The notes under the pieces are model-generated. The model had not been told where the DNA came from. It did not search any database and saw nothing but the letters and a program-made list of their open reading frames with translations. A DNA stretch of 64,000 nucleotides from Kiloniellales bacterium (GTDB lineage: Bacteria > Pseudomonadota > Alphaproteobacteria > Kiloniellales > JAKSDN01): assembly GCA_028280455.1 (NCBI GenBank), contig JANQLT010000074.1, positions 1 through 64,000 of the forward strand. Direction: 5' to 3'. Position numbers and translations under genes: made by a program. Position 1 is the first letter of the stretch. Every line of letters starts with the position of its first letter. Shown here in pieces: positions 29,317-38,474 of the stretch.

Positions 29317-29320
29317 GCTC

Positions 29321-29782
<462 letters not shown>

Positions 29783-30171
29783 CGATCGCTCTCCCTCCTT
29801 GGCGTCGGCCGGGCCGCGGCGCTGAGCCGAGCGGTCTGCCGAACCCGCTTCGTTCCGTTCATGCCGATTGTCGGAGCTGGCCCTGCCCGGGACGATCCGC
29901 GGCAGGGTCCAGAAGGGTCTCAGGCGTCACCGGAGGTAGTGGCGGCCCCGGGCCGGGGCGCCTTTCGATTGTCCCTCCAGAAACCGAGACTCAGCGAAGA
30001 CCTGTTCGGACCTCCGCTCCTCCCTGGCATGTCTCTTATCCGCCGGCCCAGGCTCGAAGCCGGCCTGCCCTAAGGCTTGGCCGTACATTAACCAATGCAA
30101 GAGGCCCGATGCAATTGGTCGATAGCGGGGCCGACGCGAAGCCGCCCCATCGGGACTCGGTCAAAGCGAAA

Positions 30172-30216
30172 TGGAACAAATGATCAGATAGAGAAAAAAT
30201 CTTGAACAATTGTCCA
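30172..30216. promoter_or_regulatory. Candidate operator upstream of the polyamine ABC operon
   Basis: The 540-base gap 29783-30323 between divergent coxS and the binding-protein gene holds no gene. In it, TGGAACAA (30172-30179) is followed after an A/T-rich spacer by TTGAACAATTGTCCA, whose core GAACAATTGTCC is a 10-of-12 palindrome. TGGAA-type dyads are typical of RpiR regulators, and an rpiR-type gene lies in the operon. A second imperfect inverted repeat, ACCAATGCA..TGCAATTGGT, lies at 30091-30119. Confidence 0.35.
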
Positions 30217-30323
30217 TGAAGCGGCACCCTGGTGCCAGTGGCGATCGCGTCTCGCTGCCTGGAGATCCGAGACCCGATCGGACCGCGGAGACGGTGGAAC
30301 AGACCGCAGCAGGGAGAGCAGAC

Positions 30324-31409
30324 ATGAGGAAAACCGGATACGCGAGCTGCCTCGGCGGCGTCGCGCTTAGCTTGCTCCTCGTCGCCAACGGGGCCGGAAG
30401 CAGCCAGGCCGAGCAACTGACGGTGGTCGGCTGGGGCGGCGCCCTGAGCGCGGCCGAGGCCGAGGCCTTCGACAAGCCCTTCACCGCCGAGACGGGCGTC
30501 AAGATCCTGGCCGAGGTCTACAACGGCGGCCTGGCGCAGGTGAAGGCGCAGATCGAGTCCGGCAAGGTCACCTGGGACGTCCTCGACGCCGAGATGACCG
30601 ACGCCGAGCTCGGCTGCGTCGAGGGGCTGCTGGAGGTGATCCCGACCTCCAAGCTGGCGCCCGGCGCGGACGGCAGCAAGCCCGAGACCGATTTCTTCGA
30701 CGACGCGCTGCATGAATGCGGCGTGGCGAACTACGTCTGGGCCAACGTCTACGCCTTCGACAAGCAGGCCTTTCCCGACGGCGGCCCGACCAAGATCGCC
30801 GATCTCTTCGACGTCGAGGGCTTCCCCGGCAAGCGCGGCCTGCGGAAGAGCCCGAAGGCCAACCTGGAGTGGGCCCTGATGGCCGACGGCGTGGCGCTCG
30901 ACGAGATCTACGACGTGCTGGCCGAGCCCGAGGGCGTCGAGCGCGCCTTCGCGGTGCTCGACCGGGTCAAGGACAACACGGTCTGGTGGGAAGCCGGCGC
31001 CCAGCCGCCGCAGCTCCTGGCCGACGGCGAGGTCGCCATGACCTCGGCCTACAACGGCCGGCTGTTCAACGCGATCGTCAAGGAGGGGCAGCCCTTCGAG
31101 ATCGTCTGGGACGGCCAGGTCTGGGACTACGGCGCCTTCATCGTGCCCCGGGGCACGCCGAACCGCGACCGGGCGATCGAGTACATCCGCTTCGCGACCT
31201 CGCCGCAGCGCCTGGCCGACCTGACCAACTACATCTCCTACGGGCCCGCGCGCGCTTCCGGCGTGGCGCTGGTCGCCGACGACATGAAAGGCCATCTGCC
31301 GACCGCCGAAGCGAACTTCGACAAGGGGATCCGGCAGAGCGCGACCTTCTGGTCCGACTACGGCGACCAGCTTCACGAACAGTTCGACGCCTGGCTGGCG
31401 GCGAACTGA
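30324..31409 (+). CDS. Polyamine-type ABC transporter substrate-binding protein 1
   Basis: 361 residues from the chosen Met. A signal peptide (GGVALSLLLVANGAGSSQA) leads to a PotD/PotF-like binding protein (LTVVGWGGALSAAEAEAFDKPF, then the WDGQVWDYGAFIVPRGT hinge and C-terminal NYISYGPARA). The ORF opens at 30210; the Met at 30324 has AGGGAGAG a few bases upstream and begins the signal peptide. It heads a cluster with an rpiR regulator, a nitrilase-type amidase and potABCD-like genes, so the ligand is probably a polyamine or related amine. Confidence 0.88.
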   Translation: MRKTGYASCLGGVALSLLLVANGAGSSQAEQLTVVGWGGALSAAEAEAFDKPFTAETGVKILAEVYNGGLAQVKAQIESGKVTWDVLDAEMTDAELGCVEGLLEVIPTSKLAPGADGSKPETDFFDDALHECGVANYVWANVYAFDKQAFPDGGPTKIADLFDVEGFPGKRGLRKSPKANLEWALMADGVALDEIYDVLAEPEGVERAFAVLDRVKDNTVWWEAGAQPPQLLADGEVAMTSAYNGRLFNAIVKEGQPFEIVWDGQVWDYGAFIVPRGTPNRDRAIEYIRFATSPQRLADLTNYISYGPARASGVALVADDMKGHLPTAEANFDKGIRQSATFWSDYGDQLHEQFDAWLAAN

Positions 31410-31410
31410 C

Positions 31411-31454
31411 GATTCGAGCGGGGCGGCGCGTCGCGCTGGCGCGCCGCCCGAATC
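31411..31454 (+). terminator. Strong hairpin after binding-protein gene
   Basis: A 10-base perfect stem GGGCGGCGCG/CGCGCCGCCC with a 9-base loop, extended by outer GATTC/GAATC, begins one base after the stop codon. No T run follows, so it may instead protect the upstream message, as often seen after highly expressed binding-protein genes. Confidence 0.6.
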
Positions 31455-31513
31455 CTGCGTAACAGAGTGCATCGAAACCGCTCGTTTCGCCGTTGGTCTC
31501 CACGGGCAGCGGA

Positions 31514-32401
31514 ATGGATCAGTTCGAAGCCGTCCAGGATCGCCTGACCAGAGTGCAGGTCGATTTGCCGCCGCAGCTCAGACGGGCCGCCGCCTATCTG
31601 CTCGAAAACCCCGGCGACGTCGCGACCCTCTCCATGAGGAAGGTCGCCGCGAACGCGCAGGTGCCGCTGCCGAACTTCGACCGGCTGGCCAAGGAGATCG
31701 GCTTCACCACCTACGGCGAGCTGCGCGACGTCTATCGCAAGCGCGTTCAGGCCGGCGGCACGATCGGCTATCCGGAGCGGGCCTCCAATCTGCTGTCGGC
31801 CGGCGAAGCCCAGGGCGCCGAGGCGACCTGGGCCGCCTTCCGGGATGCCGCCGTCGGCAACGTCAAGGGCGTGTTCGACAAGATCGACGCCGCGCTGATC
31901 GCCGGCGTGGCGGAGGAGCTGCACCGCCGCCGGCGGATCTACCTCGTCGGCATGCAGGGCTCGCGGCCCTTCATCAGCTACCTGCACTACATCGGCGGCA
32001 TGGCCACGCCCGACGTCAGCACGGTCGGCCGGGACGGCGCGGTCCTCGGCGACGACCTGGTCGATCTGGACGAGCGCGACGCGCTGATCTGTCTGGCGAT
32101 CAGGCCTTGCGCGCGCGGCACGGTGCAGGTGGCCAAGCTGGCCCGGGAGCGCGGCGCGCTGGTCATCGGCATCACCGACAGCCGGGCTTCGCCGCTTGCG
32201 GCGCAGGTCGACCGGGTCCTGCTCGCGCCCGTCGAGAGCCCTTCCTTCTTCGAGTCCTACGTCGGCGCGACCGCGATCATCGAGATGCTGGTCGGCTTCT
32301 ATATGATCGGCGGCGACAAGTCGGCTATCGAGAGGATCGAGAGGATCGAAGCGGACCGCCGCAGCCTCGGGGAATACTGGGACGAGGGGCAGGAGCCGTG
32401 A
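31514..32401 (+). CDS. RpiR/MurR-family regulator with SIS domain
   Basis: About 295 residues. The N-terminal HTH_6 region (ATLSMRKVAANAQVPLPNFDRLAKEIGF, about 40-70) is followed by a SIS domain (IYLVGMQGSRPFISYLHYIGG and later ALVIGITDSRASPLA). RpiR proteins sense phosphosugars or other metabolites. The ORF track opens at a TTG at 31493; the ATG at 31514 is a better start. It overlaps the next gene by GTGA and probably controls the cluster, including the candidate operator upstream of the first gene. Confidence 0.85.
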   Translation: MDQFEAVQDRLTRVQVDLPPQLRRAAAYLLENPGDVATLSMRKVAANAQVPLPNFDRLAKEIGFTTYGELRDVYRKRVQAGGTIGYPERASNLLSAGEAQGAEATWAAFRDAAVGNVKGVFDKIDAALIAGVAEELHRRRRIYLVGMQGSRPFISYLHYIGGMATPDVSTVGRDGAVLGDDLVDLDERDALICLAIRPCARGTVQVAKLARERGALVIGITDSRASPLAAQVDRVLLAPVESPSFFESYVGATAIIEMLVGFYMIGGDKSAIERIERIEADRRSLGEYWDEGQEP

Positions 32402-33309
32402 CCCGGGACGCGGCTCCGGAGTCCCTGCGCGTCCTCGCCTGCCAGTTGGCGGTGCCGGCGACGGCCCGGGCCGAGGACCGGGACGCCCATCTGCGTGATG
32501 CCGCCGAGCGGCTGCGCCGGGCGCTCTCGTCAAGCGGGCCGGTGGATCTGGTCGTGCTGCCGGAGCTGTCGAGCATCGACTATGGCCGCGCGGCCTTCGA
32601 CAGGCTGGACGACCTGGCGGAGCCGCTCGACGGCCCTTCGTTCGAGGCCTGGCGCGCCCTCGCGCGGGAGTTCGGCACCCACCTGGCCTACGGCTTCCCG
32701 CGCCGCGGCGACGGCGGGTTCCACATCGCGCACGCGGTCGTGGCGCCATCGGGCGCGCTGCTCGGGCACTACGACAAGCTGCACCTCGCCCAGTACGGCG
32801 CCTCGATGGAAAAGGACTACTTCAAGGTCGGCGGACACCTCTTCGTCTTCGAGATCGGGGGATTCCGCCTCGCCCCGATCATCTGCTACGACATCCGCAT
32901 CCCGGAGCTGGCGCGCACCCTGGCGGTCGAGCAGGGGGTCAACGTCATCCTGCACTCCGGCGCCTACTACCGGGACCCCTCGTTCTATAGCTGGCATCAG
33001 TTCGCGGTCAGCCGCGCGGTCGAGAACCAGGTCTTCCTGCTGAGCCTCAACCGCGCCGGCGCCTGCTACGGCAGCTCGATCTTCTGCCCGCCCTGGGTCG
33101 ACGGCGACCGAGAGCCGACCCTGCTGTCCGACCACGACGAGGTCTTCCAGCTCTTCACGCTCGACCTCGACGAGGTCGCCTACGCCCGCTCGCGCTTCTC
33201 CTTCTTGCGGGACCGCCTGCCGAGCTACGACCTTCCGGTCGTCGGCAGGGCGCGGGATCGGGCCGAAGAGGACCGCCCGGCGGCTCTGCAAGCACTGGTA
33301 GAGACCTGA
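32398..33309 (+). CDS. Nitrilase-superfamily carbon-nitrogen hydrolase
   Basis: 303 residues from a GTG start that overlaps the rpiR stop (GTGA) and is preceded by AGGAG. The catalytic triad of the superfamily is visible: Glu in VVLPELSS, Lys in HYDKLHL and Cys in IICYDIRIPEL. Overall shape resembles N-carbamoylputrescine amidase and omega-amidase-like enzymes. Its place between an rpiR gene and polyamine transport genes suggests it cleaves an amide of an imported amine, an inference. The ORF track's earlier start (32107) runs in a shadow frame. Confidence 0.85.
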   Translation: MTRDAAPESLRVLACQLAVPATARAEDRDAHLRDAAERLRRALSSSGPVDLVVLPELSSIDYGRAAFDRLDDLAEPLDGPSFEAWRALAREFGTHLAYGFPRRGDGGFHIAHAVVAPSGALLGHYDKLHLAQYGASMEKDYFKVGGHLFVFEIGGFRLAPIICYDIRIPELARTLAVEQGVNVILHSGAYYRDPSFYSWHQFAVSRAVENQVFLLSLNRAGACYGSSIFCPPWVDGDREPTLLSDHDEVFQLFTLDLDEVAYARSRFSFLRDRLPSYDLPVVGRARDRAEEDRPAALQALVET

Positions 33310-33391
33310 AATCGGGCTCTCCGCCCTTGCCAGGGGCCGCCGCGACCCCCTTAGATAGAGGCCGGGGACCAAGCGGGGCGGGGGTTTAGCG

Positions 33392-34534
33392 ATCAACGAG
33401 CAGAGCCGGCCGGTCGAAGGCGCCGTCGGAGACGCCGAGCGGGGCGCCGCCCCCGCGATCTCGGCGCGCGGGGTCACCAAGATCTTCGGGGAAGGCGAGG
33501 CCGCCCTGCGGGCGCTCGACGACGTCTCCGTCGAGATCCGCGAGAACGAGTTCTTCACCCTGCTCGGGCCCTCGGGCTGCGGCAAGACCACGCTGCTGCG
33601 GCTGATCGCCGGCTTCGACCAGCCGAGCGCCGGCACCATCCTGCTCGAGGGCCAGGACATCTCGCACCTGCCGCCCTACCGGCGCTCGGTCAACACGGTG
33701 TTCCAGAGCTACGCGCTCTTCCCGCACATGACCGTCGCCCAGAACATCGCCTTCGGCCTGGAGATGCTCGGCCGGCCCCGGGCGGAGGTCGAGGAGACCG
33801 TGGCCTCGATGCTGGCGCTGGTGCGCATGGCCGAGCTGCGCGACCGGCGGACCGAGCAGATCTCCGGCGGCCAGCAGCAGCGCGTCGCCCTGGCCCGGGC
33901 GCTGGCGCCGCGGCCCAAGGTGCTGCTGCTCGACGAGCCGCTCTCGGCGCTCGACTACAAGCTGCGCAAGGACATGCAGATCGAGCTCAAGCGCCTGCAG
34001 CACGAGATCGGCGTGACCTTCATCTTCGTCACCCACGACCAGGACGAGGCGCTGACCATGTCCGACCGCATCGCGGTCATGAACCGCGGCAAGGTCCTGC
34101 AGGTCGGCAGCCCGCGCGAGATCTACGACCACCCGGCCGAGCGCTTCGTCGCCGACTTCATCGGCGACACCAATTTCCTGGAGGCCGAGGTGCTCTCCGC
34201 CGAGGGGCGCCGGGCGACGGTCCGCCTGGCCTCGGGGCGCGAGATCGCCGCCGACCTGCCGGCCGGCCTGGCGCCGAGCGGCCGGGTGACGGTCGCCGTC
34301 CGGCCGGAGCATGCGCGCCTCGCCGCGCCCGGTGCCGCCGAGGCGGAGATCGAGGGGACGCTCGAGAACATCGTCTACCTCGGCACGGACACCCACTATC
34401 ACATCGCCCTGCCGTCCGGCGGCGGCTTCGTCGTGCGCAGCCAGAACCTGCGCGACCGGGCCGAGGCGCACCAGGTCGGCGAGGCGGTCGGCATCGCCTT
34501 CACCGCCGACGCGCTGCAGGTCTTGCGGGACTGA
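33392..34534 (+). CDS. Polyamine-type ABC transporter ATPase (PotA-like), apparent ATC start
   Basis: About 380 residues. Walker [10 protein letters not shown] lies near residue 63, followed by SGGQQQR signature, Walker [13 protein letters not shown] and a C-terminal TOBE domain. The ORF track begins at a GTG at 33698, which would delete Walker A. Upstream in this frame there is no ATG, GTG or TTG before the stop codon at 33356; the most plausible start is ATC at 33392, with GGGGCGGGGG about 7 bases before it. Either AUC is used, or the base call is wrong. Neighbours are permeases in tight coupling. Confidence 0.88.
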   Translation: MNEQSRPVEGAVGDAERGAAPAISARGVTKIFGEGEAALRALDDVSVEIRENEFFTLLGPSGCGKTTLLRLIAGFDQPSAGTILLEGQDISHLPPYRRSVNTVFQSYALFPHMTVAQNIAFGLEMLGRPRAEVEETVASMLALVRMAELRDRRTEQISGGQQQRVALARALAPRPKVLLLDEPLSALDYKLRKDMQIELKRLQHEIGVTFIFVTHDQDEALTMSDRIAVMNRGKVLQVGSPREIYDHPAERFVADFIGDTNFLEAEVLSAEGRRATVRLASGREIAADLPAGLAPSGRVTVAVRPEHARLAAPGAAEAEIEGTLENIVYLGTDTHYHIALPSGGGFVVRSQNLRDRAEAHQVGEAVGIAFTADALQVLRD

Positions 34535-34535
34535 C

Positions 34536-35477
34536 ATGGCCAGCGTCGCCCTCGACAACCCCGAGGCACGCGACGCGATCGAGCGCGAGCGCCGGCGCGA
34601 GGTTCAGCGCAAGTGGCTGCTCTGCGCGCCGGCCCTCTTCGTGCTGTTCTGCGCCGCCTCCGGCCCGCTGCTCATCGTCCTGGTCTATTCCTTCCTCGAG
34701 GCCGGCGAATACACGGGCGTCGTCTGGCGGTTCTCCGGCGAGGCCTGGACCAACGTGGTCCTGCAGCGCGACATCTTCGACGGCACGATCTCGATCGCCG
34801 ACGCCCATGTCTCGATCCTCTGGCGCTCGGTCCGGCTGGCCTTCCTGACCACCCTGGTGACCCTGGTCTTCGGCTTTCCGACCGCCTACTTCATCGCGAC
34901 CCGGCCGCCGAGCAGCCGCAACATCTGGCTGTTCCTGATCACCATTCCCTTCTGGACCAACCTGCTGATCCGGACCTTCGCGATCCTCGAGCTGATCCGC
35001 AACGAGGGCTTCGTCAACACCGGCCTGATGGCGCTGGGCCTGATCGACGAGCCGATCCAGATGCTCTACAGCGACTTCGCGATCCTGGTCGGCATGGCCT
35101 ACGTCTACCTGCCGCTCATGGTGCTGCCGCTCTACGCCTCGATGGAGCGGCTCGACTTCAGGCTGGTCGAGGCCGCCTACGACCTCTACGCCACGCCCTT
35201 CCGGGTGCTGCGCCGGGTCATCGTGCCCCTGGCCAAGCCGGGCATCGTCGCCGGCTCGATCCTGGTCTTCATCCCGGCGCTCGGCGCCTTCGTGACGCCG
35301 CGCGTGCTGGGCGGCGGCAAGAAGATGATGCTCGGCAACCTGATCGAGCTGCAGTACGGCGCCGGGCGCAACTGGCCGCTCGGCGCGGCGCTCTCGATCA
35401 CCTTGCTGGCGATCGTCATGGTCGCGCTGATCGTCTACGTGCGCACGGTGCAGCGCGGCGAGGAGGCGCGGACATGA
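34536..35477 (+). CDS. Polyamine-type ABC transporter permease (PotB-like)
   Basis: A 313-residue inner-membrane permease with six or so helices, beginning at residue 26 with LLCAPALFVLFCAASGPLLI. The EAA loop is visible as VEAAYDLYATPFRVLRRVIVPLAKPG. The true ATG (34536) lies one base after the potA-like stop; the ORF track extends upstream in a shadow frame. It forms the transmembrane channel with the PotC-like protein. Confidence 0.9.
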   Translation: MASVALDNPEARDAIERERRREVQRKWLLCAPALFVLFCAASGPLLIVLVYSFLEAGEYTGVVWRFSGEAWTNVVLQRDIFDGTISIADAHVSILWRSVRLAFLTTLVTLVFGFPTAYFIATRPPSSRNIWLFLITIPFWTNLLIRTFAILELIRNEGFVNTGLMALGLIDEPIQMLYSDFAILVGMAYVYLPLMVLPLYASMERLDFRLVEAAYDLYATPFRVLRRVIVPLAKPGIVAGSILVFIPALGAFVTPRVLGGGKKMMLGNLIELQYGAGRNWPLGAALSITLLAIVMVALIVYVRTVQRGEEART

Positions 35478-36319
35478 GCGTCCAGACCGCCGGCGGGGCC
35501 GCCACCGGCCGGGCAGGCAAGCGCTCGAGCTTCTCGCTGCGGCGCCAGCCGGGCTTCACGACCATCGCGATCATCTGCTTCCTGCTGCTCTATGCGCCGA
35601 TCATCACCCTGGTCGTCTATTCCTTCAACGCGGGCAAGCACATTTCCATCTGGGAGGGCTTCTCCCTGCAGTGGTACGTCTCCGCTTGGCACAACGAGGC
35701 GGTGCAGGATGCGGCCCTGCGCTCGCTGATCCTGGCGAGCCTGGCGTCTTTCTTCTCGACCCTGCTGGCCACCATGGCGGCGCTCGGCACCACCCGTACG
35801 CGGCCCTTCCGCGGCCTGACGGCGATCTACGCGATGATCAACCAGCCGCTGATGGTGCCGGAGATCGTCACCGCCGTGGCGCTGCTGATCCTCTTCGCCA
35901 TCATCAAGGTCGCGACCGGCATCCAAGGCATGGTCTACCTGGTCGTCGCCCACACGGCCTTCTGCATTCCCTTCGCCTATCTGCCGATCCGCGCCCGCCT
36001 CGAGGGCATGGACCTGACCTTGGAGAGGGCGGCGGCCGACCTCTACGCGACGCCCTGGATGACCTTCCGGCGGGTCACCCTGCCGCTGCTCTGGCCCGGC
36101 ATCCTGGCCGGCGCGATGCTCGCCTTCGTCATCTCGCTGGACGACGTGGTGATCACCGAGTTCGTCAAGTCGGCCGGCCAGGAGACCTTGCCGACCTACA
36201 TGCTCGGCCAGCTCCGGCGCATCATCACGCCGGAGATCAACGCCATCTCGACGGCCCTGCTGGCCATCTCGATGTTGATCGTCTCACTCTTCTTCCTGAT
36301 TTCCCGCAAACGCGCCTAG
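35474..36319 (+). CDS. Polyamine-type ABC transporter permease (PotC-like)
   Basis: 281 residues. Start ATG overlaps the potB-like stop (ATGA). The first helix is TTIAIICFLLLYAPIITLVVY and the EAA loop reads LERAAADLYATPWMTFRRVTLP, followed by the ISLDDVVITEFV segment typical of PotC. It pairs with the PotB-like permease. The ORF-track extension to 34613 is a shadow of potB. Confidence 0.9.
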   Translation: MSVQTAGGAATGRAGKRSSFSLRRQPGFTTIAIICFLLLYAPIITLVVYSFNAGKHISIWEGFSLQWYVSAWHNEAVQDAALRSLILASLASFFSTLLATMAALGTTRTRPFRGLTAIYAMINQPLMVPEIVTAVALLILFAIIKVATGIQGMVYLVVAHTAFCIPFAYLPIRARLEGMDLTLERAAADLYATPWMTFRRVTLPLLWPGILAGAMLAFVISLDDVVITEFVKSAGQETLPTYMLGQLRRIITPEINAISTALLAISMLIVSLFFLISRKRA

Positions 36320-36352
36320 AATGGCGCTATCCAGTCTAAAAGGAGGCAAGGC

Positions 36353-37387
36353 ATGAAGCGGACGTTCATCCCGTCGCTCGTCGCGGCGGCCCTGCTGGTT
36401 GCGGCCGGCGGTGCCCAGGCGGCAGGCGAGTTGAACCTCTACAACTGGGGCAACTACACCAGCCCGGACCTCATCAAGAAGTTCGAAGAGACCCACGGCA
36501 TCAAGGTCACGATCACCGACTACGATTCCAACTCGACCGCGCTGGCCAAGGTCAAGGCGGGCGGCCACGGCTTCGACATGGCGGTGCCCTCGGCGAACTT
36601 CGTCAAGATCTTCATCGAGGAAGGCCTGGCGATGAACACCCGGGTCGACCAGATGGAGAACTTCAAGCACGTCGCCAAGGAATGGCGCGATCCGCCCTGG
36701 GACCCGGGCCGGCAATACAGCGCGCCCTGGCAGTGGGGCAGCGTCGGCATGGTGGTCGACACGGACGTCTACGGCGGCGACATCAACACCTCGGCCGTGT
36801 TCCTCGATCCGCCTGAAGAGCTGGTCGGCAAGATCAACGTCGCACCCGAGATGAGCGACATCATGGGCCTGACGCTGCTCTACGTCGGCAGCGAGCCCTG
36901 CACAGCCGACAAGGTAGCGCTGAAGAAGGCCCGCGACGTCTTGGTCGCGGCCAAGCCGAAGTGGCTGTCGATGGACTACGGCCTGGTCGAGAAGATGCCG
37001 CGCGGCGACTTCTCCGCGGCCGCCTACTGGAACGGCGCGGCCTTCCGCGCGCGCCTCGCCAAGCCCTCGATCAAGTTCGGCTACCCGCGCGAGGGCTTCC
37101 CGCTCTGGATGGACTCCGTGGTCGTGCTCAAGGACGCCAAGAACGTCGAGAACGCCAAGCTGTTCCAGAACTTCATCATGGACCCGGAGAACGCGGCCAT
37201 GATCTCGGCCTTCGCGCGCTACGCCAACGGCATCGACGGGTCTGAGAAGTACATGCCGGAAGACATGAAGGATGCGGTCGAGATCCAGATTCCGGACGAG
37301 TACAAGGACAAGGGAGTCTTCCTCGCGGCCTGCCCGAAAGAGGTCAACGACATCCACACGGCCATCTGGACCGAACTGACCAAGTGA
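36353..37387 (+). CDS. Polyamine-type ABC transporter substrate-binding protein 2 (PotD-like)
   Basis: 344 residues with a signal peptide (SLVAAALLVAAGGAQA) and the PotD/PotF opening ELNLYNWGNYTSPDLIKKFE. Later motifs include the DMAVPSANFVKIFIEEG segment and the GFPLWMDSVVVLKDA strand. A perfect AAGGAGG lies 5-6 bases before the ATG, stronger than in the permease genes, as expected for a binding protein made in excess. It is the second binding protein of the cluster; the two are only distantly alike, which suggests different ligands for one channel. Confidence 0.92.
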   Translation: MKRTFIPSLVAAALLVAAGGAQAAGELNLYNWGNYTSPDLIKKFEETHGIKVTITDYDSNSTALAKVKAGGHGFDMAVPSANFVKIFIEEGLAMNTRVDQMENFKHVAKEWRDPPWDPGRQYSAPWQWGSVGMVVDTDVYGGDINTSAVFLDPPEELVGKINVAPEMSDIMGLTLLYVGSEPCTADKVALKKARDVLVAAKPKWLSMDYGLVEKMPRGDFSAAAYWNGAAFRARLAKPSIKFGYPREGFPLWMDSVVVLKDAKNVENAKLFQNFIMDPENAAMISAFARYANGIDGSEKYMPEDMKDAVEIQIPDEYKDKGVFLAACPKEVNDIHTAIWTELTK

Positions 37388-37399
37388 TCTTCTGAGGTT

Positions 37400-37428
37400 G
37401 CCGGGGGCTCGCGGCGCGGGCTCCCGGC
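37400..37428. terminator. Hairpin between convergent potD-like and eamA-like genes
   Basis: GCCGGGGGC and GCTCCCGGC pair at eight of nine positions across an 11-base loop, 12 bases after the potD-like stop. It can serve both convergent transcripts. Confidence 0.5.
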
Positions 37429-37448
37429 CAAGACTCCGTTCGGCAGGG

Positions 37449-38321
37449 CTATCGAGCGTCGATGGCCCGCCGCGGCGAGACGGTCAGGGCCAGCCCGACG
37501 AAGATGAGCAGCGCCCCGGCGATCTGCAGCCCCGTTAGCCGCTCGCCGAGCGTCAGGGCCGAGAGGGCGATGCCGAACACCGGCACGAGCAGGAAGAGGG
37601 GCGCGACCGCCGCGGCCGAGTAGGTGGCGAGCAGGCGGCCCCAGATCGCGAAGCCCAAGAGGGTCGCGAGCAGGGCCGAGTAGGCGACGGCGCCGACGAC
37701 CTCCCAGGTGATCGTGGCGACAAGGTTGGCGACCGAGCCCCGGGATTCGAAGACCAAGGACAGAGCGAGAAGCGGTAGCGGCGCGGCCAGGCTCATCCAG
37801 ACCGCCACGCCCAAGGTGTCGACCTTGCCGAGGGACTTCAGGAGGTTGTTGCCCGATGCGCCGCAGAGAGCGGCGATCAGGATCAGGGCCAGTCCGAGGA
37901 GGCCGCCGCCGTCGGCCCGGTCGGCGACCAGGCAGGCGAGGCCGGCCAAGGCCAAGGCAAGGGCGCCCACCTGCCGAAGGTGGAGCCTCTCCGAGAACAC
38001 CAGCATGGCGATCAGGATGGTGAAGAAGGCCTGGGTGTGGACGAGCAGCGACGCGAGGCTGGCCGAGATCCCCTGGGTCATCGAGACGAACATGAAGCCG
38101 TACTGACCCGCGCCGAGGAAGCTGCCGAGCAGCAGGAGCTTCGGCCAGGGCACGGCCGGGCGCGGGATCACCAGGACGAAGGCCGCCGCGCAGAGAAACC
38201 TGAGGAAGGCGAAGAAGATCGGCGGCGTCGCCTCGAGCGCGATGGCCGAGACCGGGAAGGTGGCGCCCCACACGAAGGCCGCAAGGATCGCCAGCAAGAG
38301 GTCGCGCGGGGTCAGGGCCAT
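37449..38321 (-). CDS. EamA/DMT-superfamily transporter
   Basis: 290 residues, ten predicted membrane helices in two EamA repeats (first: LLLAILAAFVWGATFPVSAIAL; second: ALILIAALCGASGNNLLKSL). The family exports amino acids, nucleosides or other small metabolites. The ORF opens at 38354; the Met at 38321 (MALTPRD) directly precedes the first helix. Single gene, convergent with the polyamine operon; no substrate can be assigned. Confidence 0.88.
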   Translation of the reverse strand: MALTPRDLLLAILAAFVWGATFPVSAIALEATPPIFFAFLRFLCAAAFVLVIPRPAVPWPKLLLLGSFLGAGQYGFMFVSMTQGISASLASLLVHTQAFFTILIAMLVFSERLHLRQVGALALALAGLACLVADRADGGGLLGLALILIAALCGASGNNLLKSLGKVDTLGVAVWMSLAAPLPLLALSLVFESRGSVANLVATITWEVVGAVAYSALLATLLGFAIWGRLLATYSAAAVAPLFLLVPVFGIALSALTLGERLTGLQIAGALLIFVGLALTVSPRRAIDAR

Positions 38322-38439
38322 GCGGCGGACTCTACTCTCGGCTCTCCGGGTCAATCCAAGGAAAGGACAGGAGCGCAGCCCCGGAAGTCAGCGTCGAATG
38401 TGACTTTGAAATTCGTCAAGCCCGAGGATGACTGATGCA

Positions 38440-38470
38440 AAAGCTCGATGTGTCGAGCTCATCGAGCTTT
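38440..38470 (-). terminator. Terminator of coxG
   Basis: An 11-base perfect inverted repeat, AAAGCTCGATG with CATCGAGCTTT, and a 9-base loop lie four bases past the coxG stop. On the minus strand the stem is followed by TTTTG, a good rho-independent shape. Confidence 0.75.
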
Positions 38471-38474
38471 GGAG

